From the NCBI RefSeq assembly GCF_963678635.1, contig NC_087063.1, positions 38,084,759 through 38,148,758 of the forward strand: a stretch of DNA of 64,000 nucleotides, read 5' to 3'. A model generated the notes under the pieces. It did no database searches. It was given only the letters and a program-made list of their open reading frames with translations, and was not told where the DNA came from. Origin of the DNA: Symsagittifera roscoffensis (Eukaryota > Xenacoelomorpha > Acoela > Convolutidae). A program made the translations under genes and the position numbers. Below, piece after piece: positions 32,879 through 45,083 of this stretch (the stretch's first letter is position 1; every line of letters begins with the position of its first letter).

Positions 32879-34010
32879 GATAGAGATTCGTTTTTGTATT
32901 GTAAAGTTTGGAACTATCACAAACTTTCCTAAATTGAGGTTTGATGCTGGCGCAAAGCTTGAACTTATCTGGGATTGAATAATTTCTCCTCCTAATATTT
33001 TCTTTGCAATTTTCCAATAATTTTCATTGTGTTTTTGTCTCTGTTCGAATTCGAAATCGATTCTCTGTTGGTAAAAGAGGCTAATTTTATAAATTGTGGC
33101 TGAGTAAAAAGATCTTCATCAAGAGTGCGAAATTATAGAGTACAAATTGTTTCTCTGGTCGGTTGGCAATGTTCTTGTGCATTTTTTGAGGTTTTGGCTG
33201 AGAAAAATATGAGTTTACATGGCTTCAGATTAGAAACCAATTCATAGTGCGACAGTCCGAATGTTGTTGTGATCTGAGAGTTATGTTCTAGTGGGACTAG
33301 TTTTACGTCTGTTGACCAGTCAATGTTTTTTTTGTCATTTCCGTTTATTAGATAGCGGAGGTAATCTTGTAATGAACGCTTCATACCTTCAACTATTCCA
33401 TTTGTCCAGGGAGCATATGAGATTATAGGTTTATCTTTGATCTTGCTGAGGTGACAAAAATAATTAATTATTGTTCATAAATTCTGTTCAATTGTCTGTA
33501 ACAAGGATTTCAGGTAATCCATGTTTTGGCATCCAGTGTTCATAGAGTGTTGTGTATGCATAATAAGCATTACAGTGAGGAACATGTTTTAGTGCTACGT
33601 AGTGTGTAAAATCATCTAAAATGACCCTTATGTGGGAATTCACCTCTGAGGAGGCAAAATTAGGGCCTTTTGTGTCAAATGATACTCTGTGATTGAAACA
33701 CGAACTCTGTCTTTTACAATCTTGTTTTTTCTGCAATTTTTCTTGGCGTGGGAAGGTTGTATTTAAATGACATGTATTAAAGTCGTTACAAAGTAGCAAG
33801 TTCATCTTGGTGCAATTGGAAAATAAACATTTTGTGTGAATTTTTGATATGTTGTTCTTCTTGATCCTGTATGACGTCTCATATCTTCGAGAACGTGATG
33901 TATGAAATGCTAATACTTCCATTTTTTTGTGTCTGTATGGTGATATTCCAATATATCAGTGTTGTCATTTAATGTGGTATTGCTGGAAATATTTGAGTAA
34001 TGTCTTATTT
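32879..34010 (-). pseudogene. Gypsy-type integrase, copy 1
   Basis: Minus-strand frames show, in order: an HHCC-like zinc-binding stretch (HTGSRRTTYQKF near 33870, then a CNDFNTCH region), the core start VSFDTKGP with the first catalytic Asp, DDFTHYVALKHV, HGLPEILVTDN with the second catalytic Asp, WTNGIVEGMKRS with the catalytic Glu, and a tail reaching GKFVIVPNF next to element X. An in-frame stop follows the TDN motif, and frames change at least twice, so it is dead. Order and spacing are those of Metaviridae-type integrase. Confidence 0.8.
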
Positions 34011-34749
34011 CCTAAAATTGTCATTAGGCTCTAGCGGATTTTGTTTTGGTTGCTAATTTTACTGTACATGGTAGAAAAAGATTTTGAAATTTTTGACTCG
34101 ATAGAGAAGTTCTATCTAAAGTGTTTTTAGGTCCAATACTTTGCTTATAGTATATATTTTTTATCTGTGTATCCTGGTCCTGCTAATTTTTTTGTATCTA
34201 TTAAGTCTTCTTTTTCTATTAACGGGGATGATTTATTGAGTTGTGGATTTCGTTGATGTGTTTTTATTGCCCATTTAGTGTTATCCATGATGATTATGGT
34301 ATCGGTTTAAATTTGTCTTTTTCTAGTAAATCAGTTTCATAATGATTGTTTCGGCAAGTGGAGTGGAAAGTGTAATAAATTGATTTTTTGTTTAGTGTCA
34401 GAGTCAATTTTGACTGCATATTTACATTCTAGTCGTGGTGATGTGGCGTTTTCAGCGAGAGGGAATTCTTTTATCCTGTGGTTTTTCTTCAGTTATTCTT
34501 CGGGTTAACAGTTTTGATTGTGTATTTTGGCAAAGTGTGTCGGGTAGAGCAAGATTTTTTTCTGCTGTTCAAACTATATGTAGGTTTAGAAATTTCTTAA
34601 ATATGAAAAAAAACTATATAATATATAGTTAGGGTTAAGTTTTTGCGTAAAGAGAAGACTAATGGGTTTCTGATCAGTAAATTAAATTGTTGGATGTTTT
34701 GATCCAAGAATTAAAAATTCATATACTGTCAATGAAGATAATATAGCTG

Positions 34750-35850
34750 TTACAGTTGCATAACTGTAGAGAGTCTGTGTAAAAATTTTTGAGTTTGCTG
34801 ATATCATGTTCGTTTTGTTTGCGCCTTGATTGTAAAAGAGCTGAGCCAATTCCAAAATGAGAAGCGTCGTACATAGCATAAAATGGTTGATTGGGATCTG
34901 GGGTTGTGTTTAATATGATTCAATAGAAGTTTTTTCATTTCATCAAAATGTTTCTGATGTTCTAGGGACCATTAAAAACTGTTTTGTTGTTGATGAAAGT
35001 TATAAAATGGCCGAAGATATAAATGAAATTTTAAAACATAATTGTTTGAAATCTTTAGCATTTCAAAGATTTTTTTGTTTGTTTTTCTGTTCGGATGTGG
35101 TTGAAATTTTAAAAAGGGTGTGATTTCAAGGGTGTGATTGTGGTGCCTTTTAGAAAATATGAAAGAAATTTCACACAAAAGAGGAAAAATGAGAATTGTC
35201 GTGGGATGCTTTCTTATTTTCTTTTACTGAAATCGCGGAGTCCGCTTTCTTATTTTCTTTTACGTATCTCAAAGTTTGAGCTTATCTCGTTTCGTTTGTG
35301 GCTGTACGAAAACATCATCTAAATATGTGATAATATTTTTAATTAAAATTAATGATCACAAAATTTCACTCAAAAAAGCAGAGAAAGCTGCTGGTTCTAT
35401 AGATATGCCGTAAAAGTCTATAAAATTCGTATTGTTGATTTCCAATCACAAAATGTGTCAAAGGACGTGGTTGTTTTTCTAGTGCCATTTGATTATAAAC
35501 ACTATTTCTGTCCACTCTTGCATAATTTTGTCCGTTTTTGTGAGTATTTCTTTGATTGGTTCTGTGATCTAATTGCATTTTGAGGTTTCTTGCATCTAGA
35601 ACGATTTTTAGTGATTCGCCTTTAGCGAGAATAATGACGGGGTTGATAAAATTTTCTCCCAAAGGTTGTTCCTCTTTATTGACTGGTGAAAGTATTTCAT
35701 AATGTACAAGGATGTCTCAAAGTATGTTTACTTTATCTTGTAAGGGTAATGAAACCATGGTTGCCCGTTGTTTCTTAGAGACTGTGCCGGGCTTAAGTGG
35801 AAAGGGTAGTGGTGTTTTTTCCGACATCCAATTCTGATATTGCGTGAGCC
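34750..35850 (-). pseudogene. Gypsy-type reverse transcriptase-RNase H, copy 1
   Basis: The minus frame includes NPVIILAKGESLKIVLDAR (fingers/palm; open frame 35366-35662), FVIGNQQYEFYR, then TYLDDVFVQP, whose YLDD catalytic box lies at 35314-35325. It continues into a thumb-like LRPFYNFHQQQ region and the RNase H start MYDASHFGIGSALLQ near 34845-34880. The parts lie in different frames. The 5' end is cut by the boundary at 35850. The duplication breakpoint 35153 falls inside this gene. Confidence 0.8.
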
Positions 35851-36416
35851 CCAGAGTTATTTCGGCTAACAACAGCAGTGGTGCTGAATAAAAAGTGAGA
35901 TGATATTAGGTGATATGATTGGTAGACTTTGAACTGATTTTTTCTGAGAAATAGTTATACGGGAAGTTGGATTTAGGTATCAAAAACCTGTTGTATATTG
36001 TTTTTCAAACCTGTTTACGATGTATGTAAGGAATGTTTTTGGTGATAACGGTAGCGATTATATCATTTAAACAGAGGGTTGTTGGATTTCTGATTTCTTT
36101 AGTGATTTAGATTGGGGGATGTAATTTTCTAAGGTTAATTTCGGAGGCGATAAGATTGATGTTCTTGTGATTTTTTTTGTTTCAATTGTGAAAAAAATTG
36201 TTCCTGTAACTTTTGATTATTTCTTTGTTTTTAAACAGCTTATTTAGGAGTTTTCTGAGTATGTTCTTTGTGAAATATTGTTAGAAAGATGTGATAAATC
36301 ATTTGAAAAATCAAGCGTTTCGGAATCATTGTTATCTTCTGTCGTTTCAACAGTTTGTAGTCCTATAAAAGAGTATAACTGCGCCAGCTCTCGGAGAGGA
36401 TAACGTTTTCGACATT

Positions 36417-38401
36417 ACGAGGCCGAACTGTGGATTTTCTGTATTGTAAGTGGAATCCGCAACAGGCCAAAATCAGATTTGTCGCGGAGTCCGCAACATT
36501 ACTTGTTTTCTTTGATCTTCTATGCTGCTTTGGATTCCACAAACAATAACATAAATCATTGTACCGCTCAAAATCGCTCAAAAAATAGGCGAATTTGCGG
36601 AATCCGCAACTGTATTTGCGGAATCCAGAACAGTGTAAGGAATCCGTAAACAAATGATAAAAAAAATTTGTATCGTTAAATTCAGCTGTTGCAGAATCCG
36701 CAACTGTAAGTGGAATCCGCAAAAAATGAGTGAAATCCGCAAATTGCAAGTGGAATCCACATTTTGTTTGCGGATTCCCTTAACATATATTTATATGTGT
36801 AGTAGCCTTTAAAATTATATCTTTTAAATAAATGATTTGATTTCACTAGAACAAAAAGTTACTAGAATACAAATTTGCTAAAATAGATCAGTGTTTGGGA
36901 TTAATGGAATCCAAATTACTGAACTATATCGACGATTTGCTATGCGTTGGTTTTCTAATCAACCTCAACCTAATGACTCCAGATAAAGGATAAATTCCAT
37001 ATTTTTCCAAATTATTCCAGTTTTTGGAATTCCATCAATTCCAAATACTGATGGAATCCCAAATTTGGAACTAATCTGACGATTTGCTATGCGTTGGGTT
37101 TCTAAATACTCTCAACCTAATCACTCCAAATAATGGATATATTCCATATTTATTCCACAATATTCAAGTTTTTGGGATACTGACATAATTTGTCGATATG
37201 CTGTGTGTTCCATACACTCTCAACTCAATGACTCCAGATAAGGAAGTTTTTCGGTGTTGTCTTTCCAAAATACCAAAAGATGACATATCCACCGATTTAG
37301 GTAACCAATGTTTTAAGACTAGTTCGTGGATTCTGCTGACAATGGTTAATTCTTTGCTTTTAAATTCTGCATTGCTAGAGATAAGAACTCCAACTCAGCT
37401 TTCAATTGTTCATATGCAAGTTCACTATTGAACAAAAATCGGAATCCACTTAAATTTGCGGCCTCCGCTTACATTTTGCGGAATCCAATTACAGTTGCGG
37501 AATCCAGAACAACTAGGTGTATTCGCTTGTTGCGGAATCCACAGCAAAACAAGTATGCCGACAAAATTTATGTTACGGGTGTCCACTGAAATTTTTTTTG
37601 TGGAATCCAGTTACATTTTGGAATATGTTGTTTAAATACATGATTTGATTTCACTAGAACAAAAATTTACTAGAATACAAATTTACTAAAATAGATCAGT
37701 GTTTGGGAATAATGGAATCCAAATTACTGACCAGTATTTGGGATCGATGGAATCCCAGATACTGAACTAATTTGACGATTTGCTATGCATTGAACTTCCA
37801 ATCACTCTCAACCTAATCACTCCAAATAATGGATATATTCCGTATTTATTCCAAAATATTCCAGTTTTTTGGATACTGACCTAGTTTGTCTTTATGCTGT
37901 GTGTTCCATACACTCTCAACTCAATGACTCCAAATGAGGAAATTTTTCGGTGTTTTCTTTCCAAAATACTAAAAGATGACATATCCACCGATTTAGGTAA
38001 CCAATGTTTTAAGACTAGTTCGTGGATTCTGCTGACAATGGTTAATTCTTTGCTTTTAAATTCCGCATTGCTAGAGATAAGAACTCCAACACTGCTTCTA
38101 ATTGTTCATATGCAAGTTCATTATTGAACGAAAATCGGAATCCACTTAATTTTGCCGACTCCGCTTACATTTTGCGGAATCCACTTACAGTTGCGGAATC
38201 CAGAACAACTAGCTGTATTTGCTTGTTGCGGAATCCGCAGCAAAACAAGTATGCCGAAAAAATTTACTTTACGGGTGTCCACTGAAATTTTGTTTGTGGA
38301 ATCCAGTTACATTTCGGAATATAATTTAAGAATTGTCTCTGGAATCCAGGAACATACAGACACAAAATTGTGCTCCTAACCAGTGTAGAATTTGGCCTCG
38401 T
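36417..38401. mobile_element. Element X, long copy (first duplicate)
   Basis: The termini and the insertion site within pol match the copy at 31686. It is about 790 bp longer because the block running from the TCGATATGCTGTGTGTTCC word to the AGAACAACTAG block is present twice (37190-37560 and 37890-38220). The 77-codon frames at 37198 and 37894 are this duplicated block, not genes. Confidence 0.65.
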
Positions 38402-39480
38402 GGTGGATATTCTTTTTTTGTATTGTAAAATTTGGAACTATTACAAACTTTCCCAAATTGAGGTTTGATGCTGGCTCAAAGCGTGAATTTATCTGGGATT
38501 GAATAATTTCTCTTTGTATTATTTTCTTTGCAATTTTCCAATAAATTTCATTGTGTCTTTGTCTTTGTTCGAAATCGATTCTCTGTTGGTAAAAGAGGCT
38601 AATTTTTTAAATTGTGGGTGAGTAAAATAGTCTTCATCAGGAGTGCGAAATTGTAGAGTATAACAAATTGTTTCTTTGATCGGTTGGCAATGTTATTGTG
38701 CATTTTTTAAAGTTTTGGCTGAGAAAAATATGAGTTTACATGGCTTCTGGTTAAAAACCAATTCCTAGCGCGATAGTCCGAATGTTGTTGTGATCTGAGA
38801 AGTATGTTCTAGTAGGACTAGTTTTCGTATGTTGACCAGTCAATGTTTTTTTTATCATTTCCGTTTATTAGATAGAGGAGGTAATCTTGTAATGAACGGT
38901 TCATACCTTCAACTATTCCATTTGTCCACGGAGCATTTGAGATTATAGGTTTATCTTTGATGTTGTTGAGGTGACAAAAATAATTAATTATTATTCCAAA
39001 AATTCTGTTCCTTTGTCTGTAACAAGGATTTCAGGTAATCCATGTTTTGGCATCCAGTTTTCATAGAGTGTTGTGTATGCATAATAAGCATTACAGTGAG
39101 GAACAGTTTATAGTGCTACGTAGTGTGTAAAATCATCTAAAATGACCCTTATGTGGGAATTCACCTCTGAGGAGGCAAAATAAGGGCCTTTTGAGTCGAA
39201 TGATACTCTGTGGTTGGAACACGAACCTTGTCTTTTACAATCTTGTTTTTTCTGCAAATTTTCTTGGCGTGGGAAGGTTGTTTTTAAATGACATGTATTA
39301 AAGTCGTTACAAAAAACCAAGTTCATGCTGGTGCAATTGGAAAATAAAAGTTTTCTGTGAAGTTTTGATATGTTGTTCTTCCTGATCCTTTATGATGTCT
39401 CATATCTTCGAGAATGTGATGTTTGAAATGCTAATAATTTTAAACTTAATGAAAGACAGGGAATTTTTTTGTCTGTATGG
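38402..39480 (-). pseudogene. Gypsy-type integrase, copy 2 (first duplicate)
   Basis: The core motif VSFDSKGP keeps the first Asp (codon 39195-39197). The second Asp motif reads TDKGTEF, with Lys for the usual Asn after Asp. A zinc-binding-like CNDFNTCH stretch precedes it. A stop at 39108 and shifts nearby break the frame. Confidence 0.75.
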
Positions 39481-40149
39481 TGTCATTCCAATATATCAGT
39501 GTTGTCATTTAATGTGGTTTTGTTGGAAATATCTGAGTAATTGTTGAAAATTGTCATTAGGCTCTAGCGGATTTTGTTTTGGTTGCTAATTTTACTGGCA
39601 AAAAGAGAGTTTGAAATTCTTGACGCGATAGAGGTATTTTATCTAAAGGTTTTTTTAGGTCCAATACTTAGCTTATATTATATAGTTTTTATCTGTGTGT
39701 ACTGGTCCTGCTAATTTTATTGTATCTATTAAGTCTTCTTTTCTTTTAACGGGGATGATTTATTTCGTTGTGGATTTTGTTGATGTGTTTTTATTGCCAA
39801 TTTAGTGTTATCCATGATGATTATGGTTTTGGTTTAAATTTGTCTTTTTCAAGTAAATCATTATCATAATGATTGTTTTGGCAAGTAGAGTGGAAAGTGT
39901 AATAAATCAATTTTTTGCTTAGTGTCAGAGTCAATTTTGACTGCTTATTTACATTCTAGTCGTGGTGATGTAGCGTTTTTAGCGAGAAGGATATTTTTTA
40001 TCCTGTGGTTTTTCTTCAGTAATTTTTCGGGTAAACAGTTTTGGTTGTGTAATTTGACTAAGTGTGTCGGGCAGAGCAAGATTTTTTCCTGCTGTTCAAA
40101 CTTTATGTAGGTTTAAAATTTTGTTAAAAATGAAAAAAACTATATACTC

Positions 40150-41445
40150 TGGAGTTAGGGCTAAGTTTTTGCGTAAAGAGAAGAATAATGGGTTTCTGAT
40201 TAGTAAATAGAACTGTTGGATGTTTTGATCCAACAATTAAAAATTCATAATCTGTCATTCAAGATAATATAGCTGTTACAGTTGCATAACTGTAGAGAGT
40301 CTGTGTAAAATTTTTTTGAGTTTGCTGATAATAAGTGCGTTTTTTTGGTGCCTTGATGTGATTTTAAAAGGGCTGAGCCAATTCCGAAATAAAAAGCGTC
40401 GCACATAGCATGAAATGTTTGATTGGGATGTGGGTTTATGTTTAATATGATTCAATATATGATTCAGTTTTTTCATTTCATCAAAATGTTTCTGATGTTC
40501 TAGGGACCATTCAAAACAGTTTTGTTGTCGATAAAATTTATAAAATGGCCGAAGATACAAATGAAATTTGTAAACATAATTATTTAAAATCTTTAGCATT
40601 TCAAAGAATGTTTGTGTTTTCTTTCTGTTCGATTGTGGTTGAAACTTTAAAATTGCGGCTATTTGTCATTTCAAGGGTGTGATTGTGGTGCCTTCAAGAA
40701 AAGATGCAAGAAATTTCACACAAAAGAGGAAAAATGAGAATTGTCGAGGGATGCTTTCTTATTTACTTTAACTGAAATCTGATGATATGTATCTAAAGTT
40801 TTGAATATATCTCGTTTCGTTTATGGTTGTACGAAGACATCATCTAAATACGTGATAATAATTTTAATTAAAGTTAATGATCGGAAAGTTTTACTCAAAA
40901 AGGCAGAGAAAGCTTCTGGTTCTATAGATATGCCTTAAAAGTCTATAAAGTTCGTAATGTTTATATCCAATAACAAAATGTGTCAGCGACGTGATTGTTT
41001 TTCTAGTGCCATTTGATTATAAACACTAGTCATATCTACTCTTGCACAATTTTGTCCGTTTTTGTGAGCATTTCATTGATGGGTTCTAAGGGCTGATTGC
41101 ATTTTGATTCATCAATTAGTTAATTGAGCTTTCTTGCATATAGAACGATTTTTAGTGATTCGCCTTTAGCGACGGTGTTGATAAAAATTTTCCCATAAGT
41201 TTTTTCTCTTTATTGACTGGTGAAAGATTTTCATATCGTACAAGGATGTCTAAAAGTGTGTTTACTTTATCTTGTAAGTGTATTGAAAACATGGTTGCCC
41301 GTTGTTTCTTAGAGACTGTGTCGGGCTTAAAAGGAAAGGTTAGTGGTGTTTTTTTTCCGACATCCAATTCTGATTTTGCGTGAGCCCCAGAGTATTTTTT
41401 TCTGAAATCTACCAGTTGTTCAAATTCTTTTTGCTTAAAGATCAC
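40150..41445 (-). pseudogene. Gypsy-type RT-RNase H, copy 2 (first duplicate)
   Basis: The open minus frame 41152-41445 is the RT N-terminus (KKTPLTFPFKPDTVSKKQRA). The YLDD box at 40839-40850 is kept, but a stop follows a few codons later. The frame at 40276-40599 carries the thumb/connection region (LRPFYKFYRQQNCFEWSLE). Several frame changes separate the parts. Confidence 0.75.
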
Positions 41446-41516
41446 TCATTAACACTTGAGTACAATGAGAATAAAAGTCGCACCGCAAAGTTGATATTGC
41501 TGTTTACCTGAATAAA

Positions 41517-41868
41517 ATGGCTTTGGAAAAAACTGTTGGCGTAAAAGAGCAATTAAATAAGTTAGTTGTAAAAACGGAAAAACCTGAAAAAACTATTGCT
41601 CAGCAGGACCTTTGGCTTGAAAAAAAGTAAGCGAAATGAATGTTAAAGAAATGCATGAAGCCCAGAGATACAAGACGAGCCTTGAACCTTCGTCAGTTCC
41701 AGCACCCCGCATTACATGGAGCAAGGGATATTGGCAAGAAACTAGGTCTGAGACATCCACACGCTCGCATAAAACAAAAGATTTCAAAGCATGAGTATTT
41801 GAAAACAGGTCTAGAGTCTCTAATAAGCTCAAGGAAAATAGAAGAAAAAAGAAGAGTCACATAAGTCT
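41517..41868 (+). pseudogene. BEL/Pao gag-region start, duplicated fragment
   Basis: Starts at ATG 41517 (MALEKTVGVKEQLNKLV) and stops at 41628. The following MNVKEMHEAQRYKTSLEP frame continues the region until it is cut at the duplication junction. It is identical in layout to 48199-48550, where the element continues. Confidence 0.6.
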
Positions 41869-42567
41869 GAAAATATGAAAGAAATTTCACACAAAAGAGG
41901 AAAAATGAGAATTGTCGTGGGATGCTTTCTTATTTTCTTTTACTGAATTCGAGGAGTCCGCTTTCTTATTTTCTTTTACGTATCTCAAAGTTTGAGCTTA
42001 TCTCGTTTCGTTTGTGGCTGTACGAAAACATCATCTAAATATGTGATAATATTTTTAATTAAAATTAATGATCAGAAAATTTCACTCAAAAAAGCAGAGA
42101 AAGCTGCTGGTTCTATAGATATGCCGTAAAAGTCTATAAAATTCGTATTGTTGATTTCCAATCACAAAATGTGTCAAAGGACGTGGTTGTTTTTCTAGTG
42201 CCATTTGATTATAAACACTATTTCTGTCCACTCTTGCATAATTTTGTCCGTTTTTGTGAGTATTTCTTTGATTGGTTCTGTGATCTAATTGCATTTTGAG
42301 GTTTCTTGCATCTAGAACGATTTTTAGTGATTCGCCTTTAGCGAGAATAATGACGGGGTTGATAAAATTTTCTCCCAAAGGTTGTTCCTCTTTATTGACT
42401 GGTGAAAGTATTTCATAATGTACAAGGATGTCTCAAAGTATGTTTACTTTATCTTGTAAGGGTAATGAAACCATGGTTGCCCGTTGTTTCTTAGAGACTG
42501 TGCCGGGCTTAAGTGGAAAGGGTAGTGGTGTTTTTTTCCGACATCCAATTCTGATATTGCATGAGCC
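41869..42567 (-). pseudogene. Duplicated fragment of Gypsy RT copy 1
   Basis: The first part of duplicate 2 repeats the RT palm region, including the open frame 42082-42378 and the YLDD box at 42030-42041. It is joined at 41869 to BEL/Pao gag sequence. Confidence 0.85.
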
Positions 42568-43133
42568 CCAGAGTTATTTCGGCTAACAACAGCAGTGGTG
42601 CTGAATAAAAAGTGAGATGATATTAGGTGATATGATTGGTAGACTTTGAACTGATTTTTTCTGAGAAATAGTTATACGGGAAGTTGGATTTAGGTATCAA
42701 AAACCTGTTGTATATTGTTTTTCAAACCTGTTTACGATGTATGTAAGGAATGTTTTTGGTGATAACGGTAGCGATTATATCATTTAAACAGAGGGTTGTT
42801 GGATTTCTGATTTCTTTAGTGATTTAGATTGGGGGATGTAATTTTCTAAGGTTAATTTCGGAGGCGATAAGATTGATGTTCTTGTGATTTTTTTTGTTTC
42901 AATTGTGAAAAAAATTGTTCCTGTAACTTTTGATTATTTCTTTGTTTTTAAACAGCTTATTTAGGAGTTTTCTGAGTAAGTTCTTTGTGAAATATTGTTA
43001 GAAAGATGTGATAAATCATTTGAAAAATCAAGCGTTTCGGAATCATTGTTATCTTCTGTCGTTTCAACAGTTTGTAGTCCTATAAAAGAGTATAACTGCG
43101 CCAGCTCTCGGAGAGGATAACGTTTTCGACATT

Positions 43134-45083
43134 ACGAGGCCGAACTGTGGATTTTCTGTATTGTAAGTGGAATCCGCAACAGGCCAAAATCAGATTTGTC
43201 GCGGAGTCCGCAACATTGCTTGTTTTCTTTGATCTTCTATGCTGCTTTGGATTCCACAAACAATAACATAAATCATTGTACCGCTCAAAATCGCTCAAAA
43301 AATAGGCGAATTTGCGGAATCCGCAACTGTATTTGCGGAATCCAGAACAGTGTAAGGAATCCGTAAACAAATGATAAAAAAAATTTGTATCGTTAAATTC
43401 AGCTGTTGCGGAATCCGCAACTGTAAGTGGAATCCGCAAAAAGTGAGTGAAATCCGCAAATTGCAAGTGGAGTCCACATTTTGTTTGCGGATTCCCTTAA
43501 CATATATTTATATGTGTAGTAGCCTTTAAAATAATATCTTTTAAATAAATGATTTGATTTCACTAGAACAAAAAGTTACTAGAATACAAATTTGCTAAAA
43601 TAGATCAGTGTTTGGGATTAATGGAATCCAAATTACTGAACTATATCGACGATTTGCTATGCGTTGGTTTTCTAATCAACCTCAACCTAATGACTCCAGA
43701 TAAAGGATAAATTCCATATTTTTCCAAATTATTCCAGTTTTTGGAATTCCATCAATTCCAAATACTGATGGAATCCCAAATTTGGAACTAATTTGACGAT
43801 TTGCTATGCGTTGGGTTTCTAAATACTCTCAACCTAATCACTCCAAATAATGGATATATTCCATATTTATTCCACAATATTCAATTTTTTGGGATACTGA
43901 CATAATTTGTCGATATGCTGTGTGTTCCATACACTCTCAACTCAATGACTCCAGATAAGGAAGTTTTTCGGTGTTGTCTTTCCAAAATACCAAAAGATGA
44001 CATATCCACCGATTTAGGTAACCAATGTTTTAAGACTAGTTCGTGGATTCTGCTGACAATGGTTAATTCTTTGCTTTTAAATTCTGCATTGCTAGAGATA
44101 AGAACTCCAACTCAGCTTTCAATTGTTCATATGCAAGTTCACTATTGAACAAAAATCGGAATCCACTTAAATTTGCGGACTCCGCTTACATTTTGCGGAA
44201 TCCAATTACAGTTGCGGAATCCAGAACAACTAGGTGTATTTGCTTGTTGCGGAATCCACAGCAAAACAAGTATGCCGACAAAATTTACGTTACGGGTGTC
44301 CACTGAAATTTTTTTTGTGGAATCCAGTTACATTTTGGAATATGTTGTTTAAATACATGATTTGATTTCACTAGAACAAAAATTTACTAGAACACAAATT
44401 TACTAAAATAGATCAGTGTTTGGGATCGATGGAATCCCAGATACTGAACTAATTTGACGATTTGCTATGCATTGAACTTCCAATCACTCTCAACCTAATC
44501 ACTCCAAATAATGGATATATTCCGTATTTATTCCAAAATATTCCAGTTTTTTGGATACTGACCTAGTTTGTCTTTATGCTGTGTGTTCCATACACTCTCA
44601 ACTCAATGACTCCAAATGAGGAAATTTTTCGGTGTTTTCTTTCCAAAATACTAAAAGATGACATATCCACCGATTTAGGTAACCAATGTTTTAAGACTAG
44701 TTCGTGTATTCTGCTGACAATGGTTAATTCTTTGCTTTTAAATTCCGCATTGCTAGAGATAAGAACTCCAACACTGCTTCTAATTGTTCATATGCAAGTT
44801 CATTATTGAACGAAAATCGGAATCCACTTAATTTTGCCGACTCCGCTTACATTTTGCGGAATCCACTTACAGTTGCGGAATCCAGAACAACTAGCTGTAT
44901 TTGCTTGTTGCGGAATCCGCAACAAAACAAGTATGCCGAAAAAATTTACTTTACGGGTGTCCACTGAAATTTTGTTTGTGGAATCCAGTTACATTTCGGA
45001 ATATAATTTAAGAATTGTCTCTGGAATCCAGGAACATACAGACACAAAATTGTGCTCCTAACCATTGTAGAATTTGGCCTCGT
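43134..45083. mobile_element. Element X, long copy (second duplicate)
   Basis: Same as 36417-38401 but 35 bp shorter. The missing 35 bp lie exactly between two CAGTRTTTGGGA words present in the other copy, the signature of a slippage deletion. Confidence 0.65.

Larger units (their letters stand above)
31129..35850 (-). mobile_element. Ty3/Gypsy-like retroelement copy 1 (truncated, nested)
   Basis: In minus-strand order the segment holds RT, RNase H and integrase. Element X then splits the end of pol, and a short pol tail and about 400 bp of 3' sequence follow, ending at GTTGTTAGCTGAAATAAC. The same 3' end is found at 35851 (copy 2), which supports a real element terminus. The N-terminal end of this RT stops at 35850, where copy 2's 3' end begins. 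LTRs, primer-binding site and gag are not identified. Confidence 0.7.
35851..41450 (-). mobile_element. Ty3/Gypsy-like retroelement copy 2 (first duplicate)
   Basis: Same order as copy 1: 3' end GTTGTTAGCCGAAATAAC at 35851, ~400 bp non-coding, pol tail, element X, integrase, RNase H and RT. Its RT N-terminus extends further (to 41445, frame beginning MIFKQKEFEQLVDF) than copy 1. It then abuts plus-strand BEL/Pao sequence within about 70 bp, so gag and 5' LTR are missing. Confidence 0.75.
35153..41868. repeat. 6.7-kb segmental duplication, copy 1
   Basis: It matches 41869-48551 almost base for base, with offset 6716-6717 before and 6682 after a 35-bp indel at about 37697-37732. The ends share only GA at the junction. 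Contents: the end of Gypsy RT copy 1, all of Gypsy copy 2 with X, and the first ~400 bp of the BEL/Pao gag region. Confidence 0.9.

Noticed and set aside
37198-38379. Repeated 75-77-codon frames (also at 32466, 43915, 44576, 44834)
   Set aside because: They are the internally repeated part of element X; conservation comes from duplication of the DNA, and no family is recognisable.
41593-41890. Minus and alternate plus frames over the BEL gag start
   Set aside because: Shadows of the gag-like frame.
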